From Actinomycetes bacterium (GTDB lineage: Bacteria > Actinomycetota > Actinomycetes > DATJPE01), in assembly GCA_035506535.1 (NCBI GenBank), contig DATJPE010000006.1, positions 1 through 33,938 of the forward strand: a DNA stretch of 33,938 bases. The letters are read 5' to 3'. The first letter of the stretch is position 1. Each line of letters opens with the position of its first letter. Position numbers and translations under genes: made by a program. A model generated the notes under the pieces. It was not told the DNA's origin and made no database searches. It saw only the letters and a list, made by a program, of their open reading frames with translations. This document shows positions 16,064-25,410 of this stretch, piece after piece.

Positions 16064-16701
16064 ACGCCGAGCCGCCGCCGGGCGCGTCCCTGACGGGCCT
16101 GCGCGAGGCGGCGCGCACGTGCACCGCGTGCGAGCTCTTCGAGGGCACGACGCAGACGGTGTTCTCGGTGGGGTCGGCGACGGCCCGGCTGGCCCTCGTC
16201 GGCGAGCAGCCGGGAGACGTGGAGGACCGGCGGGGAATCCCGTTCGTCGGCCCCGCCGGACAGGTGCTGGACCGGGCCCTGGGCGAGGTGGGGATCGAGC
16301 GCGGTCAGACGTACGTCACCAACGCGGTCAAGCACTTCCGATTCAGCCAGGACGCCCCGGGCCGTCGACGCATCCACCAGACTCCCGAGCTTCGGCACCT
16401 CACCTCGTGCAAGCCGTGGCTGGTCGCCGAGCTCGCCCTCGTCGACCCCGAGGTGGTGGTGCTGCTCGGCGCGACGGCCGCCAAGTCGCTCCTCGGCCCG
16501 GACTTCCGCGTCACCCGCTCCCGCGGCGTGCTGCTGCCCCGAGCCGGGCGGGCCGACGAGCCGGCCGCCGTCCACGCGGGGTGGCTGCTCGCGACGATCC
16601 ACCCCTCGGCCGTGCTGCGCGCCGACGACCCAGACGTGGCGTACGCCGGCTTCGTCGCCGACCTCCGCGTGGCGATCGGCGCGCTGAGCCCCGCCGCATG
16701 A
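16060..16701 (+). CDS. udgX: UdgX uracil-DNA crosslinking glycosylase-like protein
   Basis: A 213-residue member of the uracil-DNA glycosylase superfamily. It has the UdgX motif GEQPGDVED (48-56), PFVGPAGQVLDRAL, TNAVKHFRF and the distinctive insert loop GRRRIH, whose His106 corresponds to the His that covalently bonds the deoxyribose after uracil removal in mycobacterial UdgX. The final motif is HPSAVLR. Cys21, Cys24 and Cys117 are candidate [4Fe-4S] ligands; I do not see the fourth for certain. GTG 16060 overlaps the previous stop as GTGA. It ends 8 bases from the convergent MFS gene. Confidence 0.9.
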   Translation: MNAEPPPGASLTGLREAARTCTACELFEGTTQTVFSVGSATARLALVGEQPGDVEDRRGIPFVGPAGQVLDRALGEVGIERGQTYVTNAVKHFRFSQDAPGRRRIHQTPELRHLTSCKPWLVAELALVDPEVVVLLGATAAKSLLGPDFRVTRSRGVLLPRAGRADEPAAVHAGWLLATIHPSAVLRADDPDVAYAGFVADLRVAIGALSPAA

Positions 16702-16709
16702 GTCCTCTG

Positions 16710-18020
16710 TCAGGGCTCGGGGTGCCGGCCGTCATAGTGGGCGAAGCGTGGGAAGAGGGCGGTAAGCAGGCCGATCCCGGCCACGCACAGCAGCCCACCG
16801 CTGACGATGGAGACCCGCTCACCGAACAGCGCCGCCACCGCACCGGACTCGACGTCCCCGAGCCGGGGGCCGCCGGCGACCACGACGACGAACACCCCCT
16901 GCAGGCGTCCACGAAGCGCGTCGGGGGTCGCCACCTGCAGGATCGTCGACCGGAACACCGCGCTCACCATGTCCGCGCAGCCCGCCACCGCCAGGAGCAG
17001 CAGGCCGACCCACAGTGTCGAGGTGAGTCCGAAGACGGCGATCGCGAAGCCCCACACCGTGATCGCCACGAGCACCGCCCGGCCCTGCCAGCGCACCCCG
17101 GGCAGCCGCCCCGAGAAGAGGGCGCCGAGTAGCGCACCGACCGCGGGCGCCGCCGACAGCAGACCGACGACTCCCGCGCCGCCGCCGTAGAACTCCCCCG
17201 CCACGGCGGGGAACAGCGCTCGCGGCATCCCGAAGACCATCGCGACGATGTCGACGAGGAAGGACATGAGCAGGTTCGTCCGCGTGCGCAGGAACCGCAG
17301 CCCCTCCAACACCGACGCGAGGCCCGCCCGCCCGCGTGCCGATGCCGGTGACTCGCCCTCCGCGACGAGGGGTGGGACCGGCGGCAGCCGCCACGCGGCG
17401 TAGACCGCGACGAGATAGGTCACGACGTCGACGCCGTACGCGACGCGCACCCCTCCCGTGGCCCCGATCAGCACACCGCCCAGCAGGGGCCCGACGGTCA
17501 ACCCGAGGTTCATCGTCACCTGCGACAGCGCGTTGGCCGCGGGCAGCTGGTCGAGGCCGACGAGGCGGGGGATGATCGCGTTGCGCGCAGGGTTGTTCAC
17601 GGCGAAGAAGCCGGACTGGAAGGCGATGATCACGTAGAGGAGCCACACCGAGTCCGTGCCCGCGGTGGCCTGCACGAACAGCACCACCGACAGCAGCATC
17701 AGCCCGACCTGGGTGATGAGGATCAGCCGCCGCCGCTCCACGGCGTCAGCGATCGCGCCCCCGTACAGCCCGAACACCACGAGCGGCACGAGCGCGAACG
17801 CGCCGATCAGCCCGACGTGGAACGACGACTGCGTGATGGCGTACACCTGGATGGCCACCGCGACGACGGTCATCTGCTGGCCGATGACCGACACGCTCGT
17901 GCCCAGCCACAATCGGCGGTAGGGCGCGGAGATCCGCAGCGGGGTGACGTCGGCGACCACGCCGGCGAGCCACCCCGGTCCCCGCCCCTCCTGGCGTTCT
18001 CCCTCGGTGGCCTCGCTCAC
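16710..18020 (-). CDS. MFS transporter, MFS_3 (enterobactin exporter-like) family
   Basis: A 436-residue protein with twelve predicted hydrophobic segments, starting SVIGQQMTVVAVAIQVYAIT and with the short loop YGGAIADAVERRRLILITQ between helices 2 and 3, as in EntS/MFS_3 proteins. A central charged loop (PLVAEGESPASARGRAGLASVLEGLRFLRTRTNLL) separates the halves, and the conserved TPDALRGRLQG follows in the second half. It probably exports a drug or other small molecule. GTG 18020 overlaps the pdxH stop as GTGA, indicating coupling with the upstream gene. No link to siderophores is visible beyond family resemblance. Confidence 0.85.
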   Translation of the reverse strand: MSEATEGERQEGRGPGWLAGVVADVTPLRISAPYRRLWLGTSVSVIGQQMTVVAVAIQVYAITQSSFHVGLIGAFALVPLVVFGLYGGAIADAVERRRLILITQVGLMLLSVVLFVQATAGTDSVWLLYVIIAFQSGFFAVNNPARNAIIPRLVGLDQLPAANALSQVTMNLGLTVGPLLGGVLIGATGGVRVAYGVDVVTYLVAVYAAWRLPPVPPLVAEGESPASARGRAGLASVLEGLRFLRTRTNLLMSFLVDIVAMVFGMPRALFPAVAGEFYGGGAGVVGLLSAAPAVGALLGALFSGRLPGVRWQGRAVLVAITVWGFAIAVFGLTSTLWVGLLLLAVAGCADMVSAVFRSTILQVATPDALRGRLQGVFVVVVAGGPRLGDVESGAVAALFGERVSIVSGGLLCVAGIGLLTALFPRFAHYDGRHPEP

Positions 18021-18682
18021 GGTGCGAGCCGCTCGACGACCCAGGTCGTCGCGGTACGCCGGTAGCGCAACCGGTCGTGCATGCGGTCCGGGCGGCCTTG
18101 CCAGAACTCGACCACCTCGGGGGTCACGCGCAACCCGCCCCACCGATCGGGAGCGGGCACGCGGGTGCCTTCGGGGAAGCGGGCGGCCGCCTCCGCCCAA
18201 CGCCGCTCGAGGTCCTCCCGGCCGGGGACGACCGTGGACTGGGGGCTCGCCCACGCCCCGATCTGTGAGCCCCAGGGGCGGGTGTCGAAGTAGGCCTGGG
18301 TCTCCTCGCGGGAGACCGGGGACGCCGAGCCCTCGACGCGGACCTGACGGCCGATCGCGTACCACGGCAGGACCAGCGCCACCCGTGGCTCGTGGGCGAT
18401 GGACCGGCCCTTGTGGGAGTCGAGGTTGGTGTAGAACACCAGCCCGTCAGGGTCGAGGCCCTTGAGGAGCACGATGCGCGCGCTCGGCCGGCCGTCGGGA
18501 TCGACCGTGGCGACCACCATCGCGTTGGGCTCCGGGATCCGCGACGCCACCGCGTCGTCGAGCCAGCGGGCGAGCTGGTCGAGCGGGTCCGCAGCCAGGT
18601 CGCCCTCGCTCAGGCCGCGGTCGGCGTAGGCGATCCGCAGCGCCGCCAGGTCGACGGCGGGGCCGGGAGCGGCGTTGGTCAC
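18017..18682 (-). CDS. pdxH: Pyridoxamine/pyridoxine 5'-phosphate oxidase
   Basis: An FMN enzyme that oxidises PNP or PMP to pyridoxal 5'-phosphate. Motifs are AMVVATVDPDGRPSARIVLLKGLDPDGLVFYTNLDSHKGRSI (FMN phosphate binding), RQVRVEGSASPVS, and the C-terminal dimerisation block DRWGGLRVTPEVVEFWQGRPDRMHDRLRYRR. The length of 221 residues is normal. I take GTG 18682 as start because GGAGG lies 9 bases before it; the ATG at 18691 is preceded by that same GGAGG with no spacing and would add MKV. It is divergent from the citrate synthase gene; the nearby serC product needs PLP. Confidence 0.92.
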   Translation of the reverse strand: MTNAAPGPAVDLAALRIAYADRGLSEGDLAADPLDQLARWLDDAVASRIPEPNAMVVATVDPDGRPSARIVLLKGLDPDGLVFYTNLDSHKGRSIAHEPRVALVLPWYAIGRQVRVEGSASPVSREETQAYFDTRPWGSQIGAWASPQSTVVPGREDLERRWAEAAARFPEGTRVPAPDRWGGLRVTPEVVEFWQGRPDRMHDRLRYRRTATTWVVERLAP

Positions 18683-18691
18683 AACCTTCAT

Positions 18692-18728
18692 CCTCCCTCA
18701 GTCGGGTGGGGCAGGATGCTGAGGGAGG
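18692..18728. promoter_or_regulatory. Inverted repeat between pdxH and citrate synthase
   Basis: CCTCCCTCAG (18692-18701) and CTGAGGGAGG (18719-18728) form a perfect 10-bp dyad around a 17-base spacer in the divergent intergenic region. The left arm doubles as the pdxH ribosome-binding site. It may be an operator or an RNA hairpin masking that site; equally, purine-rich arms may have arisen by chance. Confidence 0.4.
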
Positions 18729-18796
18729 CCGACGCGCTCGCTGGTCCGACCGCGCTGGAGGAGTCCCCGTCCGCGGGGCGCACGAGGGAGCACGTC

Positions 18797-22201
<3,405 letters not shown>

Positions 22202-22224
<23 letters not shown>

Positions 22225-23392
22225 CGCCGAGCCGGACCTCCAGCGCCGGACGCAGCCGCCACTGGCCGGTCAGGGCCGTGTACTCCGCGACCTGGGCGGG
22301 CGTCGGTGCAGCACCGGTGCGTACCGCCCGGATGAGGACGTTGCGCGGGGTGTGCCTCGACGCCACGAACTCCACGACGTCGACCCGGTAGCCGGACAGG
22401 CGCAGGATCGCGGCCCGGAGCGCGTCGGTCAGCACGTCCGCGAACCGCTCGCGCAGGATCGCGTGCCGCGCGATCGCTCCGTAGGGCTCCGGAGCGGCAG
22501 CGGCCCCACCGGCCGCCGTCAGCTGCCGCTGCACGTCGTGGTGGCAGCAGGGGGCCGCGAGCACCAGCGGTGCCCGCCACCCGATGGCGCGCGCCAGCGC
22601 GTCGTCGGTCGCGGTGTCGCAGGCGTGCAGGGCGAGCACCACGTCGGGGGGCCACCCGAGCGGCACGTCCTCGATCCGGCCCTCGACGAACTCGGCGGCG
22701 TCGGCCCAGCCGAGCCGTCGCGCCGCTTCGGTGTTGTGCGCGCGAGCCTGGGCCTTCGCGTCGACCCCGGTGACGTGGACGTCCCAGCCTCGGTTGCGTG
22801 ACAGGTGGGCGTACGTCGCGAGCGTCAGCGCCGCGTTGCCGCAGCCGAGGTCCACGACGCGAAGCGGTCGGCCGGCTGCCGGCAGGCCCGGGACGTCGTC
22901 GAGCACCGGGTCGAGCGCGCGCAGGAACGCCTCCACCTGGCGCCTCTTGTCCGCCCCGGCTCCGATCGCCGTGAACAGCGGGTCGTCGGGGGCGAGCAGG
23001 GTTCGTCCGACTCGGTCGTGCTCGGTCAGCTGCGTGCGGGTGGCCGGAGAGCGATGCACCTGCGCCTCGCCCTTCTTCGTCACCCGCAGCTGGACGGTCT
23101 CGCCCGTGGTCTGCACGTGCCAGCTGCCGTATGCCTGCCCGAGAGCCGCGTCCACGGCGGCGGCCGCGTCCTCGCCGTACGGCACGTGCTCGGTTCGGGT
23201 CTGCGTTCCGTCCCAGCGAGTCAGCAGCAGCCGACGCCCGGCCTTGATATCCACTGGCCGCAGCTCGAGACGCTGGTCCTGCGGGGGCGCGGCCCCGCGC
23301 CGGCGCCCGGTCGCCACGGCGCGGACGAGGCGGTCGGGGTCGACGAGGTCCGCGCGCAGGCTCGCCAGGGCGTCCGCCAGGTTCTCGGGCAC
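22202..23392 (-). CDS. SAM-dependent methyltransferase (Methyltransf_32-like)
   Basis: A 396-residue protein. The N-terminal 150 residues (RLELRPVDIKAGRRLLLTRWDGTQTRTEHV...ETVQLRVTKKGEAQVHRS) form a substrate-binding part. The methyltransferase domain starts LRVVDLGCGNAALTLATYAHL (SAM motif I), then VTGVDAKAQARAHNTEAA and PDVVLALHACDTATDDALARAI. LVLAAPCCHHDVQRQL is a conserved Cys-Cys-His-His signature of this family, which is related to rRNA/tRNA-type methyltransferases. Substrate unknown. GTG 23392 begins 3 bases after a tiny upstream gene on the same strand, suggesting a shared transcript. Confidence 0.8.
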
Positions 23393-23395
23393 GGC

Positions 23396-23482
23396 TCAGC
23401 GGACCAGCGAGCCCACGACCACCAGCACGACGAGCAGGACGAGCGCGCCGAGCACGACCCACTGCCTCGTGCGCGCGTCCAC
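23396..23482 (-). CDS. 28-residue single-helix membrane peptide
   Basis: A short frame starts at GTG 23482 and encodes a basic N-terminus (VDARTRQ), one strongly hydrophobic helix (WVVLGALVLLVVLVVVGSLV) and a final Arg. A TACCCT box lies 6 bases before the start codon and there is no Shine-Dalgarno, matching the leaderless pattern of neighbouring genes. The stop is followed 3 bases later by the methyltransferase start, so it would be first in that operon. It is too short for routine gene finders; similar one-helix peptides are common in actinomycetes. Function unknown. Confidence 0.5.
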   Translation of the reverse strand: MDARTRQWVVLGALVLLVVLVVVGSLVR

Positions 23483-23488
23483 CTGGGG

Positions 23489-23494
23489 AGGGTA
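23489..23494 (-). promoter_or_regulatory. -10 box of the membrane-peptide gene
   Basis: TACCCT on the minus strand ends 6 bases before GTG 23482, back to back with the promoter of the DUF2530 gene. Confidence 0.38.
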
Positions 23495-23523
23495 CGCCGC
23501 CGAGCGCGCCGCCCCGGGCGCCG

Positions 23524-23529
23524 TAGCCT
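23524..23529 (+). promoter_or_regulatory. -10 box of the DUF2530 gene
   Basis: TAGCCT ends 8 bases before GTG 23538; there is no Shine-Dalgarno, so a leaderless or near-leaderless transcript is expected. Confidence 0.42.
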
Positions 23530-23537
23530 GCTCTCCC

Positions 23538-24002
23538 GTGGCCCCACCCGACGCAGACCAGCCGCCCGCGGACGCTGGTCAGCAGGCCGCGGACGCCGGT
23601 CCGCAGGCCGCGGACGCTGGTCAGCAGGCCGCGGACGCCGGTCCGCAAGCCGCGGACGCCGGTCAGCAGGCAGCGCCCCGGCCGGTCGACCCGCTGGACG
23701 TCGACGGCGTCGTGCCGATCCTCGTCGGGATCCTGGCCTGGGTGATCGCCCTCGTGGTCCTCGCCGTCATCGGGGTGCGCGGGCAGCCACTGTGGGTGTG
23801 CGCCGTCGGCGCGCTGCTGGGTGTGATCGGGATGCCGTACCTGCTGCGTCGCCGCGCGGTCTACCGGGCGAGCCGGGCCGCCCGCCCCGCCGCGGGCTCG
23901 GCGCCCTCGAGCCGCTCGGGGCACGTCAGTCACCCCACGACCCCCGCTGACCCCACGACCCCCGCTGACCCCACGACCTCCGGCGGAGCTCCGCCGGCGT
24001 AG
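23538..24002 (+). CDS. DUF2530 membrane protein with repeat-containing N-terminus
   Basis: A 154-residue protein. Residues 11-45 are five heptads of ADAGQQA/ADAGPQA encoded by a 21-bp tandem repeat. The DUF2530 core follows: PLDVDGVVPILVGILAWVIALVVLAVIGVRGQPLWVCAVGALLGVIGMPYLLRRRAVYR, two membrane helices with the usual DVDG start and RRRA end. The tail contains three PTTPAD/PTTS repeats. The family has no assigned function; it is found across actinobacteria, often close to DUF3027 as here. Repeats at both ends lie outside the conserved domain and probably vary between strains. Confidence 0.82.
   Translation: MAPPDADQPPADAGQQAADAGPQAADAGQQAADAGPQAADAGQQAAPRPVDPLDVDGVVPILVGILAWVIALVVLAVIGVRGQPLWVCAVGALLGVIGMPYLLRRRAVYRASRAARPAAGSAPSSRSGHVSHPTTPADPTTPADPTTSGGAPPA
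23568..23672 (+). repeat. 21-bp tandem repeat, five copies
   Basis: Units alternate between GCGGACGCTGGTCAGCAGGC-type and GCGGACGCCGGTCCGCAGGC-type, so the array is best read as a 42-bp duplication of a 21-bp unit. It stays in frame and encodes the ADAG(Q/P)QA heptads of the DUF2530 protein. Replication slippage is the likely origin. Confidence 0.9.
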
Positions 24003-24012
24003 CCGTCCCACC

Positions 24013-24085
24013 CCCCCGCCACTAGTGGCGGGATACGCGTCACTGCCGGGGCGGCGAGTGACGGAGAGGCCGCCACATGTGGGGG
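24013..24085. repeat. Structured intergenic repeat, copy 1
   Basis: The left arm contains the perfect palindrome CCCGCCACTAGTGGCGGG (24015-24032). The middle has CGTCACT...AGTGACG, an inner hairpin. The right arm CCGCCACATGTGGGGG (24070-24085) pairs back with the left arm except at the centre and one bulge. The same architecture and much of the same sequence recur at 30178-30247. It fills the gap between the convergent DUF2530 and DUF3027 genes, ending one base from the DUF3027 stop. Confidence 0.72.
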
Positions 24086-24086
24086 C

Positions 24087-24860
24087 TCAGCTGTGGCCGA
24101 GGTCGTCGTAGCCGTAGTCGTCGACCACGGGGGCGGCGGCCTCACCCGCCCGGCCACGGGAGCGGACCGCCGCCGCCGCGCCTTCGGAGTGCGCGCCGCA
24201 GCCGTGGTCCACGCTCACCACGATCCCGTCGCTCGGGGACCACTCGTTCGCGCACACGCCGAACACCCGCCCCATGGCCCCGCCGAGGTGCACGAGGAAG
24301 CCGCAGGTCTCGCACGTCGCGGGCGCGGCCTCGGCCAGCTCGGCACCCGGCCCGCCGCGGCCGTTGATCCAGCGGTCCGCCGCCTCGTCCCGCCCCTCGG
24401 GGGACAGCACGCGATGGCGGCCGAGGCCGAGCTCGACCACGACCTCGAGCACGTCGGGCTCGTCGTCGGCCCGGACGAGATACCCCGGGACCAGGCGAGG
24501 GTCGTCCGGCGAGGACGGCAGCAGGTCGCCGGGGCCGAGGTCGTCGGGGCGCAGGCGCTCGGCCCAGGGCACCCAGGGCGGCGCCAGCAGGGCGCCCTCG
24601 CCCGGGAGCTGGACCACCTCGTCGACGGTCACCGACCGGCCGCGGGAGATCCGCGACACGGTGACCGCCCAGACCCAGCCGCGGTAGCCCGGTGCCAGCG
24701 AGGCGAAGCGGTGGGTCAGCACCCGCTCGGCGTCGGGCTCCAGGGTCCACCCCAGGTGCTCACCGACCAGGCCGGCGCCCGCCTCCTCGACGGCGGCGGC
24801 CCGGGCGAGGTCCACCGAGGCCACCAACGTGGCGTCCGGCTTGGTCGCGAGCGCAGCCAC
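24087..24860 (-). CDS. DUF3027 family protein
   Basis: A 257-residue protein starting at GTG 24860, four bases after the cold-shock gene's stop. Conserved DUF3027 segments are AAVEEAGAGLVGEHLGW, ALAPGYRGWVWAVTVSR-like (here SLAPGYRGWVWAVTVSRI), LLAPPWVPWAERLRPDDLGPGDLLP and a zinc-finger-like ATCETCGFLVHLGGAMGRVFGVCANEWSPSDGIVVSVDHGCGAHSE, with Cys pairs CxxC, C and C plus His. The four cysteines suggest a metal site. The family is actinobacterial with no proven function. The probable operon with a cold-shock protein hints at nucleic-acid work. Confidence 0.85.
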   Translation of the reverse strand: MAALATKPDATLVASVDLARAAAVEEAGAGLVGEHLGWTLEPDAERVLTHRFASLAPGYRGWVWAVTVSRISRGRSVTVDEVVQLPGEGALLAPPWVPWAERLRPDDLGPGDLLPSSPDDPRLVPGYLVRADDEPDVLEVVVELGLGRHRVLSPEGRDEAADRWINGRGGPGAELAEAAPATCETCGFLVHLGGAMGRVFGVCANEWSPSDGIVVSVDHGCGAHSEGAAAAVRSRGRAGEAAAPVVDDYGYDDLGHS

Positions 24861-24864
24861 CGGG

Positions 24865-25242
24865 TCAGCCCTCCAGCTGGTCGGCGACGGCTCGCAGCAT
24901 CTTGGCGACCTTCGCGGTGTCCGCCGGGTACTTGCCGCGGCGCAGGCTGTTGCCGACCCCGTCGAGGACCTTGATGAGGTCCTCCACGACGACGGTCATG
25001 TCCTCGGCCGGTCGGCGCTTCGCGGCCGCGACCGAGGGCAGCGGGTCGAGCAGCACGACCGACAGGGCCTGCTCGCCGCGGCGCCCCTCGGCGACCCCGA
25101 ACTCGACACGGGAGCCCGGCTTGAGCGACTCGACGCCCGCGGGCAGCGCGGAGGCGTGGACGAACACATCGCCCCCGTCGTCGCGGGAGAGGAAGCCGAA
25201 GCCCTTCTCCGTGTCGTACCACTTGACCTTGCCGGTGGGCAC
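24865..25242 (-). CDS. Cold-shock-domain protein with C-terminal extension
   Basis: A 125-residue protein. Residues 1-66 are a cold-shock domain starting PTGKVKWYDTEKGFGFLSRDDGGDVFVHASAL, with the RNP1 (KGFGFL) and RNP2 (DVFVH) nucleic-acid-binding motifs. The remaining 55 or so residues (AEDMTVVVEDLIKVLDGVGNSLRRGKYPADTAKVAKMLRAVADQLEG) form a helical extension found in long actinobacterial members. GTG 25242 gives the standard N-terminus and has GAGG 6 bases upstream; the ATG at 25257 would add MTRSA. It probably acts as an RNA/ssDNA chaperone and leads an operon with DUF3027. Confidence 0.88.
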   Translation of the reverse strand: MPTGKVKWYDTEKGFGFLSRDDGGDVFVHASALPAGVESLKPGSRVEFGVAEGRRGEQALSVVLLDPLPSVAAAKRRPAEDMTVVVEDLIKVLDGVGNSLRRGKYPADTAKVAKMLRAVADQLEG

Positions 25243-25397
25243 CGCAGACCTCGTCATTCCACAGGGGGTGGTGGGCCGGTACGCCCGATGGGCAGCCGGC
25301 CGCAGCCTCGAAGGGGCCGCACCGAGATGGTAGTGGGGCACGGCCCGCGCGGGCGTACCCGTTCTCGGCCGGCGGAACCCGCCCCGCTCCCGAGGGG

Positions 25398-25403
25398 TAG
25401 CGT
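25398..25403 (+). promoter_or_regulatory. Leaderless-type -10 box of the helicase-associated gene
   Basis: TAGCGT ends 7 bases before ATG 25411, with no Shine-Dalgarno between. Confidence 0.48.
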
Positions 25404-25410
25404 CGAGCGG

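Noticed and set aside
23568-23672. CRISPR array
   Set aside because: Units are contiguous without spacers and stay in frame within a protein-coding gene.
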